Origin: Gammaproteobacteria bacterium | GTDB taxonomy: Bacteria > Pseudomonadota > Gammaproteobacteria > GRL18 | Assembly: GCA_026994225.1 (NCBI GenBank) | Contig: JALWRI010000005.1 | Coordinates: 186,001 to 250,000, forward strand | Reading direction: 5' to 3' | DNA: 64,000 nucleotides | Shown: positions 9,051-17,153 of the stretch, piece by piece | Numbering within the stretch: the first letter of the stretch is position 1 | Layout: every line of letters begins with the position of its first letter | Notes under the pieces: generated by a model | Seen by the model: only the letters and a program-made list of their open reading frames with translations | Database searches by the model: none | What the model was told of the DNA's origin: nothing | Translations under genes and position numbers: made by a program

Positions 9051-10418
9051 TTAATCTTGTATAGATTTTAACAATAATGCAATATTATGTCCTCCAAAAG
9101 CAAAAGACTGACTAATCGCATTGTTAATAGTAACCTTTTGTACTGTTTTTACAAAATTGAGATCAGCTATCGCTGTTTCTAAATTATGACAGACATGGGT
9201 TGTTTGTTCTTGAATACTTAAAGCAGTGATAACCGCTTCTAAAGCACCACTAGCACCTAAGGTATGCCCTAATAAGGATTTACTGGTATTAATAAGTGGC
9301 TTATCACCAAATAGATGTTGAATTACATCACTTTCTTGTTGATCATTAATTTGAGTACCCGTCCCATGCGTATTGATATAATCAATATCTTGTGCTGCTA
9401 ATTGTGCATCATCTAATACTTTTTGCAACATTCTTTCTAACTGGCTATTTTCAGGTGCTAAACTCATCAAATTATGTGCATCAAAGGTTTCAGCAAACCC
9501 TGCAATTTCTGCAATCATAGGCGCACCCCGTTGTTTTGCTGCATGATATTCTTCTAATAATAATACCGCTGCGCCACCTTCACTATATAAAAAACCGGAA
9601 CGATGCTTATCAAAAGGACGATTTGCAGTATCTTTATTATCACATACTCTAACTAATGTTTTAGCGATATCAAAACCTCGAAAAATACCACCAAAATAAT
9701 CATTCGTATATTCACTCCCTCCACATAATATATAATCTAATTCACCATTTTGAATAGCTTTAAAAGCCTGTCCAATAGCTAATGTAGAAGAAGAACAGGC
9801 TTGTGTAAAAGTACGGTTAGCCCCGTGTAAGGTATATTTTATTCCAACACTTGCAGACACCGCATTGGACATCGTCATAGGGACACCAAACGGGTTAAAT
9901 CGTTCGGCATAGGGAATTTTTTGTAAATATTCTTCTAATTGTTGTTGTTGATCATCTGTTAAGGTTTTAGCCCATTGTCCAAAAGATTGCGCTGTACGGC
10001 TTATTACTTGATTAGAGTAATTTTCCAATAAGGTGTGATAGCCTCCAATTCCAGTCCCCATAAAAACCCCACAACGAGTATTATCAATATGTTCTAATTG
10101 ATAGGTGTTTTTACGTTTATCTTTTAAAGTAATCGCTAATTGTGCTGATTCTACTGCTTGTTGACTTGCATACATTGCCATTAAACTCACCGGATCATGC
10201 TGTAATATCTCCATTCGGGAAAAACCCAATGCTTTATAATCCAGCTCAGGGAGAGGTATCCACAATGTAGATTGATACTCTGCATAATGATGCCAATGTG
10301 CTGGAATAGGTTCAACGAATGAACGTCCAGCTAAACAATTTTGCCAATATTCTTTAACATTAAGACCTAAAGAAGATACTACGCCAAGTCCAGTAATAAC
10401 CACCCGACGTGCCGGCAT
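9051..10418 (-). CDS. Beta-ketoacyl-[acyl carrier protein] synthase (KAS II-like)
   Basis: A 455-residue thiolase-fold condensing enzyme. The catalytic Cys sits in TFTQACSSSTLAIGQAF, the first catalytic His in NTHGTGTQINDQQESD and the second in SKSLLGHTLGASGALEA. It begins with RRVVITGLGVVSSLG as FabF enzymes do, but is about 40 residues longer than typical FabF (413 in E. coli) because of an insertion around residues 95-190. It starts at the last base of the ACP gene. The pairing with a private ACP, with no fabD/fabG/fabH nearby, suggests a dedicated acyl chain rather than bulk fatty acid synthesis. Confidence 0.9.
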   Translation of the reverse strand: MPARRVVITGLGVVSSLGLNVKEYWQNCLAGRSFVEPIPAHWHHYAEYQSTLWIPLPELDYKALGFSRMEILQHDPVSLMAMYASQQAVESAQLAITLKDKRKNTYQLEHIDNTRCGVFMGTGIGGYHTLLENYSNQVISRTAQSFGQWAKTLTDDQQQQLEEYLQKIPYAERFNPFGVPMTMSNAVSASVGIKYTLHGANRTFTQACSSSTLAIGQAFKAIQNGELDYILCGGSEYTNDYFGGIFRGFDIAKTLVRVCDNKDTANRPFDKHRSGFLYSEGGAAVLLLEEYHAAKQRGAPMIAEIAGFAETFDAHNLMSLAPENSQLERMLQKVLDDAQLAAQDIDYINTHGTGTQINDQQESDVIQHLFGDKPLINTSKSLLGHTLGASGALEAVITALSIQEQTTHVCHNLETAIADLNFVKTVQKVTINNAISQSFAFGGHNIALLLKSIQD

Positions 10419-10684
10419 TATAGATTCTCCTCACTAGCAGCACGGTGTTCAATATAATCTACAATATCTCCTAAAGTTTGCAATTTTACCGCATCATTTT
10501 CTTCAATTTTTCCTCCAAATTCATCTTCCAAATCCATTAACAAGGATACAATATCCACTGAATCTGCCCCTAAATCAGTCAATAAAGTTGTTTCCAATGT
10601 CAGCGTTTCTTGTTCTTCTAAACTTAATACTTCTTTTACTACCTTAAAAACACGTTGCTCAATTTCTTTTCGTTGTTCGGACAT
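10418..10684 (-). CDS. Acyl carrier protein
   Basis: An 88-residue acidic four-helix carrier protein. The phosphopantetheine attachment serine lies in the canonical motif LGADSVDIVSLLMDLEDEF. It differs from housekeeping AcpP in the N-terminal half and has a longer C-terminal tail (HRAASEENL). The stop codon shares a base with the start of the ketoacyl synthase downstream, so the two are translationally coupled. It probably carries the acyl substrate of that enzyme. Confidence 0.92.
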   Translation of the reverse strand: MSEQRKEIEQRVFKVVKEVLSLEEQETLTLETTLLTDLGADSVDIVSLLMDLEDEFGGKIEENDAVKLQTLGDIVDYIEHRAASEENL

Positions 10685-10919
10685 CTTTTATTTCCCCACA
10701 TTAAAGAGAGCTATTATTAACTAACATGACCCAGTAAGCTATTTTTTTAGTCTATATAACATAATAGTATTGAATACATCAATATTAATAGACAAAAACG
10801 TTACAGATAGACAGTTTTTTTGTCCATTAGAGCAAAGAAAAAGCCTATCCGTCAGATCAATAGTGTACGAATTAGCAGTATATCCTAGCATCCCTTTACT
10901 CTTATTTTTTATCTCTTTA
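10685..10919. other. Intergenic region between divergent ACP and NAD operons
   Basis: AT-rich, no open frame I can support. It contains an imperfect inverted repeat, GACAAAAAC (10791-10799) against GTTTTTTTGTC (10814-10824), and weak -10-like AT stretches for the leftward ACP gene around 10745-10765. The rightward promoter follows at 10920. Confidence 0.4.
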
Positions 10920-10948
10920 TTGACTTAGTGTTGAAATTCAACTAACAT
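10920..10948 (+). promoter_or_regulatory. Sigma-70-type promoter of the NAD salvage operon with embedded palindrome
   Basis: TTGACT (10920-10925) and TAACAT (10943-10948) are separated by exactly 17 bases. The spacer contains the perfect 13-base palindrome GTTGAAATTCAAC (10930-10942), placed where a bound repressor would block RNA polymerase. The operon encodes an NrtR-like regulator, making an NrtR operator the natural reading. The promoter match is visible; the regulator assignment is inference. Confidence 0.6.
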
Positions 10949-11022
10949 TAATAATAAGCAGATTAAATACTACGGACACGCTGTTTAATTACACGGTACT
11001 ACTCATAAATGGAGCAATAACT

Positions 11023-11973
11023 ATGTTACCTTTACCGGCTTTTTTTGATCCTGCTGATATAACAAAATTATATATTGAACAGACAGAAAGCATAGCCCAT
11101 GCAGTAAAAAAATATCAGCAACATTATTCGTTATCTCCTAGCCATCAAGATACAGAAAAAATAGCCGTACTAGGTATTGATCCTCAAATTGGCTTTATGC
11201 ATCCTCAAGCTAGTTTATATGTTCCAGGTGCAATAGAAGATGCCACACGAGCCTTATCCTTTATTTATAAAAATAGTGATAAAATAAGCCGTTTATATTT
11301 TAGTTTAGATACCCATAATCTTTTTCAAATATTTCACCCTGCTTTTTGGCAAGATACACAAGGGCAACATCCCCCAGCCTTTACTGTTATCACCACTCAA
11401 GATATACAAAAAGGTACATGGCAAGCTATCCACCACCCAGAGCAAGCCTACCAATATTGTAAAAATTTGGAAGAAAACGGGAAAAAAAACCTAATTATTT
11501 GGCCCTATCATACTTTATTAGGTGGTCTGAGCCATGCTTTACTCCCAGCTATTATGCAAGCTGCCATATTTCATGCTTTACTGCGTAATAGTCCAACCCA
11601 TTTTGAAATCAAAGGCACACATCCTCTTACTGAAAATTATTCAATATTTGAACCAGAGATAAAGCATATTGCTCAAAAAACGGTGGGGAGTTTCAATGAG
11701 GTATTTTTTAATACTCTAATGCGTTATGATCGCATTTATATATGGGGGGAAGCATCGAGTCATTGCGTTGTTGAAACATTGTATTCTTTGCAACATCAAA
11801 TACAAACTACGCATCCTGATAATATACATAAGCTCTATATATTAGAAGATGCAATGAGTCCTGTGGCAAAAATGGGAGAGGGGGATTTAGACTTTCCACT
11901 ACATGCACAACAGGCTTTGCAACACTTTGCACAAGCAGGTATGCATCTTGTTAAAACCACTGATGTAATATAA
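11023..11973 (+). CDS. Nicotinamidase-like isochorismatase-family hydrolase
   Basis: Predicted to hydrolyse nicotinamide to nicotinate. All PncA active-site elements can be aligned: catalytic Asp53 (GIDPQIGF), metal ligands Asp96, His98 and His105 (LDTHNLFQIFHP) and His163 (WPYHTLLGG), catalytic Lys197 followed by a conserved Tyr-Ser (KGTHPLTENYSIF), and nucleophile Cys248 (WGEASSHCVVETL). At 316 residues it is about 100 longer than E. coli PncA, owing to an N-terminal helix region and insertions. It leads an operon with NadD-like, NrtR-like and NAD kinase genes, which strongly favours a nicotinamide substrate. It has a GGAG ribosome binding site. Confidence 0.82.
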   Translation: MLPLPAFFDPADITKLYIEQTESIAHAVKKYQQHYSLSPSHQDTEKIAVLGIDPQIGFMHPQASLYVPGAIEDATRALSFIYKNSDKISRLYFSLDTHNLFQIFHPAFWQDTQGQHPPAFTVITTQDIQKGTWQAIHHPEQAYQYCKNLEENGKKNLIIWPYHTLLGGLSHALLPAIMQAAIFHALLRNSPTHFEIKGTHPLTENYSIFEPEIKHIAQKTVGSFNEVFFNTLMRYDRIYIWGEASSHCVVETLYSLQHQIQTTHPDNIHKLYILEDAMSPVAKMGEGDLDFPLHAQQALQHFAQAGMHLVKTTDVI

Positions 11974-11985
11974 GGAGCTTAATCA

Positions 11986-12534
11986 ATGAATGATCACATT
12001 GCGGTATATGGTGCTGCCTTTAATCCACCTCATAGGGGGCATTGTGATGTTATTCAACAAATCAAGGATGATTTTGATACTATTTTGTTGATACCAAGTA
12101 TTGCCCATGCTTTTGGAAAAAAAATGCAAGATTATGTTACCCGTATTAAAATGTTGGAACTTATTATACAAGAATTTTTTCCCCATCAATCACAGATAGA
12201 AATCTGCAAGATAGAACAATATTTACACCAGCAACATCCTGATCAGGCCGTTTATACTTATGACGTATTATATTATTTACAAACCTTATATCCTCAATCA
12301 CGTTTAACCTTTATTATCGGGCCAGACAATGCCAAACCCCAAGTATGGCAACGCTTTTATCGTCATCAGGATATTATAGAACAATTTTCTCTACGCATCA
12401 TATCTGAGCGTATTGCTATTCGTAGCAGTGATTGCCGACACTATTTACATACCCATACTCATCTCGATAAACTACCTGAATATTGTGGACAAGCACTTAG
12501 TCATTATATACAACAACATCAATTTTATCAGTAA
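11986..12534 (+). CDS. Nicotinate/nicotinamide mononucleotide adenylyltransferase-like protein (NadD-like)
   Basis: A 182-residue nucleotidyltransferase of the Rossmann-like HxGH class. GAAFNPPHRGH contains the HxGH ATP-binding motif, and the C-terminal IRSSDCRHYL corresponds to the SSTxxR motif of NadD/NMNAT enzymes. IIGPDNAKPQVWQRF matches the substrate-region motif of NadD (IGxDxxxxxxxW). It would adenylate NaMN or NMN. Sequence is divergent from E. coli NadD (213 residues), so a second canonical NadD may exist elsewhere. It sits 12 bases behind the nicotinamidase, with an AAGGAG ribosome binding site. Confidence 0.8.
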   Translation: MNDHIAVYGAAFNPPHRGHCDVIQQIKDDFDTILLIPSIAHAFGKKMQDYVTRIKMLELIIQEFFPHQSQIEICKIEQYLHQQHPDQAVYTYDVLYYLQTLYPQSRLTFIIGPDNAKPQVWQRFYRHQDIIEQFSLRIISERIAIRSSDCRHYLHTHTHLDKLPEYCGQALSHYIQQHQFYQ

Positions 12535-12538
12535 TCCT

Positions 12539-13258
12539 ATGTCTATAAATTATAAAAAACCTTCTGTAATGGTTGATATTGCAATATTCACCTTGCATGA
12601 AAAAACCTTAAAAGTATTATTAGTTAAACGAGGTATTCCGCCTTTTCAAGATCACTGGGCTTTACCTGGTGGTGGAGTACGTGTGGATCAAGAAGCAAGC
12701 ATTTTTGATAAAACCCTGGAAGATGCAGCCAAACGGGAATTATTAGAAGAAACTGGAGCAAAAACCCATTATTTAGAACAATTAAGAACCTATGGTAGTG
12801 ATAGCAGAGATCCACGAGAATGGACTGTCAGTGTCGCTTATTTTGCTTTACTCCCGTATGCTGCCATTCAAGTACAATCTGGTAGTGATGCCGCAGATGC
12901 TCGTTGGTGGAGTATTAAAGATAATCGTGTCCCCGTACAGTTAGCTTTTGATCATCAACAAATCTTGCATGATGCAATACAACGTTTACAAGCAAAAGTA
13001 GAATACACAGCGATTGCCGTTCATTTATTACCTAATGCCTTTACGCTGACGGAATTACAACGTACTTATGAATATCTACTCGAAGCAAAACTAGATAAAA
13101 GTTCTTTTCGAAGACGTGTACATAATGCAGGTATTGTAAAAATCATTCCAGGTCAATTTAGAGAAGGAAGTAATCGCCCTGCTCAATTATATTGTTTTGC
13201 TAAAAAAACTCAAAAAAATGTTTTTTTTCCACGCAGTGCAGACCGCAATCTAGGCTGA
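12539..13258 (+). CDS. NrtR-like Nudix transcriptional regulator of NAD metabolism
   Basis: A 239-residue protein with an N-terminal Nudix domain (about residues 10-150) and a C-terminal winged-helix-type region (about 160-235: NAFTLTELQRTYEYLL, then FRRRVHNAGIV), the NrtR architecture. EQLRTYGSDSRDPREW is also a family signature. The Nudix box is imperfect: RELLEETGA is intact, but the residue eight before its Arg is Lys rather than Glu and extra residues follow GGGVRVDQE, so catalysis is doubtful and a regulatory role likely. It starts four bases after the adenylyltransferase stop. An upstream in-frame start would overlap that gene heavily and is rejected. Confidence 0.85.
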   Translation: MSINYKKPSVMVDIAIFTLHEKTLKVLLVKRGIPPFQDHWALPGGGVRVDQEASIFDKTLEDAAKRELLEETGAKTHYLEQLRTYGSDSRDPREWTVSVAYFALLPYAAIQVQSGSDAADARWWSIKDNRVPVQLAFDHQQILHDAIQRLQAKVEYTAIAVHLLPNAFTLTELQRTYEYLLEAKLDKSSFRRRVHNAGIVKIIPGQFREGSNRPAQLYCFAKKTQKNVFFPRSADRNLG

Positions 13259-13330
13259 AAACTATTGGAAATAGCATAGATAATTGTTTATTATGGCTCT
13301 CCATTGCTAATATATTGATACTACATACTT

Positions 13331-14095
13331 ATGTCATCTTATTTTATCGTTGATCTTACCAGCCAACAACAATATGCCAAAATTGTTCCACCACGCATTC
13401 CTTGCGTTGATAATATTGATCAAGCAGACGCTATCATCGTTTTTGGGGGCGATGGTGCAATGTTGCATACCATTCATCGTTATCAACATATACAAAAACC
13501 CTTTATAGGTATTAATGCCGGAACACGTGGACATTTAATGAATAATCACCCTCACCCTGATGAATGTCTTGAATGCTTGGATCAAATTGTATATGAAGAT
13601 TTATGGTTATTAGAAGCTAAAGTCTGCACTTTACAAGGAGAAAAAACCGTCTATGGATTTAATGATATTTGGGTACAACGTTTGCACGGGCAAACCCTAC
13701 GTATGTATATTACCATTGATGGTGAAAAACAACCAGCATTACTCATTGGTGATGGATTGTTATTTTCCACTCCACAAGGCTCTACTGGATATAATCGGGC
13801 ATTGAGAGGTAAGGCCATTTCTCCAGGGGTTGCTGTATTACAAATGACACCGATGGCGTGTGTGGTAAATAAAACGGTGCTAGATTCTATTATTTTACCT
13901 GACACTTCCATTATTAAAGTAGATTTTGAACAAATTAGTAAACGTCCTGGAATTTTAAGCCATGATGGTCTGGAACTACCCTTTTATCCTGTCACAGAAA
14001 TGACGATACGTAAAAGTGAAAAAACCGTTAAATTAGGCTTTGTCCCAGAATATTCTTTTATTAAAAAAGTGATGTCCTGGCAATTACTTTTTTAA
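13331..14095 (+). CDS. nadK: NAD kinase
   Basis: Phosphorylates NAD to NADP. The 254-residue product carries GGDG (VFGGDGAMLHTIHRY), GINAGTRGHLM, the Asn-Asp of GFNDIWVQR, and STPQGSTGYN, all in the order of the NadK family. It is shorter than typical bacterial NadK (about 290) and the usual GINxGxLGFL motif is altered, so it may be a divergent copy. A 72-base gap separates it from the Nudix regulator and 29 bases from hemH; it probably belongs to the NAD operon. Confidence 0.85.
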   Translation: MSSYFIVDLTSQQQYAKIVPPRIPCVDNIDQADAIIVFGGDGAMLHTIHRYQHIQKPFIGINAGTRGHLMNNHPHPDECLECLDQIVYEDLWLLEAKVCTLQGEKTVYGFNDIWVQRLHGQTLRMYITIDGEKQPALLIGDGLLFSTPQGSTGYNRALRGKAISPGVAVLQMTPMACVVNKTVLDSIILPDTSIIKVDFEQISKRPGILSHDGLELPFYPVTEMTIRKSEKTVKLGFVPEYSFIKKVMSWQLLF

Positions 14096-14124
14096 CTTTT
14101 TGCTTCGCTAAGGAAATAAATATT

Positions 14125-15102
14125 ATGCCCCAACTTGGTATTGTAATTGTTAATCTAGGCACTCCCAACGCACCGACTCGAGCAGCACTACGCAAATATT
14201 TAGCTGAATTTTTGTCTGATCCACGTGTTATAGAAATTCCGTCAGTATTATGGAAAATACTATTATATAGTGTTATTTTACCTACTCGTCCAGCTCGTTC
14301 TGCACACGCTTATGCCAAAATTTGGACTGCACAAGGCTCTCCTTTATTAGTCGCTACGCAAGATCTTGGTAATAAAATACAAACTGAACTCGCTCAATAT
14401 CATCAAGCTGATAACCCTCTTATTTTGCAGGTTGCAATGCGTTATGGACAACCTGCTATATCTGAGGTACTGCAACAGATGCAACAACAACAAGTTGAAA
14501 AAATCATTGTCTTACCGCTTTATCCACAATATTCCAGTGCTACGACCGGATCGGTAGCAGATGCCGTATTTACAACTTTATCTCAATGGCGTTGGATCCC
14601 TGAAGTACATCTACTCGGTGCTTATTATGATGACCCCAAATATATTCAAGCATTAGCAGAAACAATAGAGCAACATTGGCAACAAGATGGACAAGCCGAA
14701 AAATTAATAGTTTCTTTTCATGGAATGCGACAAACGAGCATTGATGCCGGTGATCCCTATTATCAACAATGTAAAGCTACCGCTTTACACCTTGTAGAAC
14801 AATTACAATTATCCGCACAGCAATGGGAAATGGTATTTCAATCCCGTTTTGGTAAAGCACAATGGTTACAACCTTATGCTATAGAACGATTAGTTGCTTT
14901 ACCAAAAGAAGGTATTAAACATATCTCTTTAATTTGCCCTGGCTTTGCTGTAGATTGCTTAGAAACCCTAGAAGAAATAGCCATCGCAGGGAAACAACAT
15001 TTTTTAGCCGCTGGTGGCGAAAAATTTGATTATATTCCTGCCCTAAATGCCTCCACTGCACATGCTCATTTCCTCTCACAACGCTTATTACCGCTCTTAT
15101 AG
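14125..15102 (+). CDS. hemH: Ferrochelatase
   Basis: Inserts ferrous iron into protoporphyrin IX, the last step of haem synthesis. The 325-residue sequence opens with GIVIVNLGTPNAPT and contains FLSDPRVIEIP, LPLYPQYSSATTGSV, the catalytic His in VSFHGMRQTS, and FQSRFGKAQWLQPY, then ICPGFAVDCLETLEEI. All are ferrochelatase hallmarks and the length is normal. The start has an AAGGAA ribosome binding site. Confidence 0.95.
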   Translation: MPQLGIVIVNLGTPNAPTRAALRKYLAEFLSDPRVIEIPSVLWKILLYSVILPTRPARSAHAYAKIWTAQGSPLLVATQDLGNKIQTELAQYHQADNPLILQVAMRYGQPAISEVLQQMQQQQVEKIIVLPLYPQYSSATTGSVADAVFTTLSQWRWIPEVHLLGAYYDDPKYIQALAETIEQHWQQDGQAEKLIVSFHGMRQTSIDAGDPYYQQCKATALHLVEQLQLSAQQWEMVFQSRFGKAQWLQPYAIERLVALPKEGIKHISLICPGFAVDCLETLEEIAIAGKQHFLAAGGEKFDYIPALNASTAHAHFLSQRLLPLL

Positions 15103-15112
15103 AATAAAATAC

Positions 15113-15445
15113 CTAATTTTGGCATTCTGCCATCAATTCAAATAAGGGTTGATTATCAACTTCCTCCTCTAAAATTTCAGCCATCGTATCTTGCAATACA
15201 AAATTTCCTTCAAAAGCATAATGGTTATCTTCTGGGGTAACTAATACATATCCAGATTTTTGCCGTAATCGCTTCACCTTTTCTATCTCGGCTAATCCAG
15301 CAGCTTGATCTTTTAATAATATTTGGCGTACCTGACCACCCCTACGCTCAACATTCCCCCATGCTTTGGTCACCACCCATTGCTCAAATAAATCCTTACC
15401 TAAATAGACTTTGTAATATAATTTATCTTTACGCCACAGTAACAT
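15113..15445 (-). CDS. WGR-domain protein
   Basis: A 110-residue protein built almost entirely of a WGR domain, named for a Trp-Gly-Arg motif that appears here in the variant form KAWGNVERRGGQVRQ. Such domains occur with nucleic-acid-binding proteins (PARPs, bacterial MolR-type proteins); stand-alone bacterial copies have no assigned function. It is convergent with hemH, with ten bases between the stops. A perfect 12-base palindrome (GGATAATTATCC, 15481-15492) lies 36 bases upstream of its start. Confidence 0.75.
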   Translation of the reverse strand: MLLWRKDKLYYKVYLGKDLFEQWVVTKAWGNVERRGGQVRQILLKDQAAGLAEIEKVKRLRQKSGYVLVTPEDNHYAFEGNFVLQDTMAEILEEEVDNQPLFELMAECQN

Positions 15446-15666
15446 AGCAGGAAGAACCTTTAATTTAGTATAAAATGAATGGATAATTATCCCATAGTAT
15501 CCCCAAACAACTCAATATAGCGGATCAGAAAAAATGTTTGAAACAAATATAAGTGATTGATATAAATAATATAAATAAAAATATTTATTCTCTATCTGAA
15601 AACTTCTTGCAGTGAAGCAAAGTCAACACCTACAATGTGTTTCCAAGCCATAAGAGTGATATTGTT

Positions 15667-16131
15667 ATGTTTCATATAGCCCTTTATGAACCCCAAATTG
15701 CACCCAATACCGGAAATATCATCCGTTTGGTTGCTAACAATGGGTGTCAGTTACATTTAATCGAACCGCTCGGTTTTGATTTAGAAGAAAAAAAGTTACG
15801 CCGTGCAGGACTTGATTACCATGATTTAGCTCGTGTTAGTCGCCATCCTGATTATTTAACGTTTAGACAATCTTTATCTACTTCACGTATTCTTGCTTGT
15901 ACTACTAAAGGTAGCCGTTTTTATACGGATATAGATTATCAAAAACAGGATATATTACTCTTTGGCGCAGAAACTCACGGTTTATCTGATTCGATATTAG
16001 ATAGTATTGATACCTGCTATCATTTACGTATTCCCATGTATCCACATAGTCGTACCTTAAATTTATCTAATGCCGTTGCAATAGTCAGTTATGAAGCATG
16101 GCGACAACATGGCTTTAGCAAAGGAAATTAA
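15667..16131 (+). CDS. trmL: tRNA (cytidine/uridine-34 2'-O)-methyltransferase TrmL
   Basis: SPOUT-class enzyme that methylates the wobble ribose of tRNA-Leu. The 154-residue product starts [20 protein letters not shown], has GxxLxLxEPLGF ([23 protein letters not shown] in two blocks), and the C-terminal knot signature [20 protein letters not shown]. Length matches E. coli TrmL (157). An upstream in-frame start would add ten residues without homology, so the ATG at the conserved methionine is chosen. Confidence 0.93.
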   Translation: MFHIALYEPQIAPNTGNIIRLVANNGCQLHLIEPLGFDLEEKKLRRAGLDYHDLARVSRHPDYLTFRQSLSTSRILACTTKGSRFYTDIDYQKQDILLFGAETHGLSDSILDSIDTCYHLRIPMYPHSRTLNLSNAVAIVSYEAWRQHGFSKGN

Positions 16132-16174
16132 TTATACTTAGCTTACACATCATTGCAATAAAAAAAGGATTATC

Positions 16175-17146
16175 ATGCATACTGAAGAAAAAGCAGCGTT
16201 ACGAGTAGATTTTTGTGGTATGGATTTGCAAAGTCCTGTTGTTTTATTATCTGGTTGTGTTGGATTTGGTGAAGAATATACACGTATAAAGGGTTTTCAT
16301 TATCGTGATATTGGTGCGGTATGCCTAAAAGGGACAACCCTGGAACCTCGTTTAGGTAATCCCCCACATCGCATATTTGAAACCCCGGCAGGTATGTTAA
16401 ATGCCATTGGTTTACAAAATCCAGGCACCAGATATGTTATTAATGATATTTTGCCCACCCTTAATTTTGATGAAACCCGTTTTATTATTAACCTTTCTGG
16501 TTCAAGTGTTGAGGACTATGCCAATATTGCAGCACAATTTGATGATAGCAATATTGATGCGATGGAAATCAATATTTCTTGTCCGAATGTAAAAGAAGGG
16601 GGGGTTGCCTTTGGTAACGACCCTGATATGTCTGCACGGGTAGTAGAAGCTGTACGTAAAGTCACGCAAAAACCGCTTATTACCAAATTATCTCCTAATC
16701 AAACTGATATAGCAGAAAATGCACGCCATTGTATTAATGCCGGTACAGATGCTTTTGCAGTGATTAATACCTTAATGGGAATGGCAATAGATATAGAACA
16801 ACGTACCCCTGTATTGGGAAATAATCAAGGTGGATTGTCTGGCCCTGCTATTAAACCAGTTGCCTTATTAAAAGTACATCAGGTTTACCAGGTATGTAGA
16901 GCACATCATATTCCTATTATTGGTCAAGGTGGTATTAATAGTGCAGAAGATGCGCTAGAATTTATTATTGCTGGTGCGAGTGCGATAGGAATAGGTACTG
17001 CTCTTTTTTATGATCCACTGATTTGCCCTAAAATCAATAGTGGTATTTATCAGTATTTACAACAACATAATATATCCCATATCTCTCAATTAGTAGGTAG
17101 TTTACGTCTCAATACCACTAGCGTTTCTACTTGTTGCCAGGAATAA
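16175..17146 (+). CDS. Dihydroorotate dehydrogenase, class 1 (1B-like)
   Basis: Oxidises dihydroorotate to orotate in pyrimidine synthesis. The 323-residue flavoprotein carries NISCPNVKEGG with the catalytic Cys of class 1 enzymes (class 2 enzymes use Ser), plus LKGTTLEPRLGNPPHR, NAIGLQNPG, KLSPNQTDI and IGQGGINSAEDALEFI. Class 1B enzymes (PyrDB) work with an iron-sulfur/FAD subunit PyrK and use NAD; no pyrK is present in this window. Most gammaproteobacteria instead use quinone-linked class 2 PyrD, so this is atypical and may have been acquired. AGGA ribosome binding site; the pilus ATPase gene starts seven bases downstream. Confidence 0.9.
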   Translation: MHTEEKAALRVDFCGMDLQSPVVLLSGCVGFGEEYTRIKGFHYRDIGAVCLKGTTLEPRLGNPPHRIFETPAGMLNAIGLQNPGTRYVINDILPTLNFDETRFIINLSGSSVEDYANIAAQFDDSNIDAMEINISCPNVKEGGVAFGNDPDMSARVVEAVRKVTQKPLITKLSPNQTDIAENARHCINAGTDAFAVINTLMGMAIDIEQRTPVLGNNQGGLSGPAIKPVALLKVHQVYQVCRAHHIPIIGQGGINSAEDALEFIIAGASAIGIGTALFYDPLICPKINSGIYQYLQQHNISHISQLVGSLRLNTTSVSTCCQE

Positions 17147-17153
17147 AGCAATT

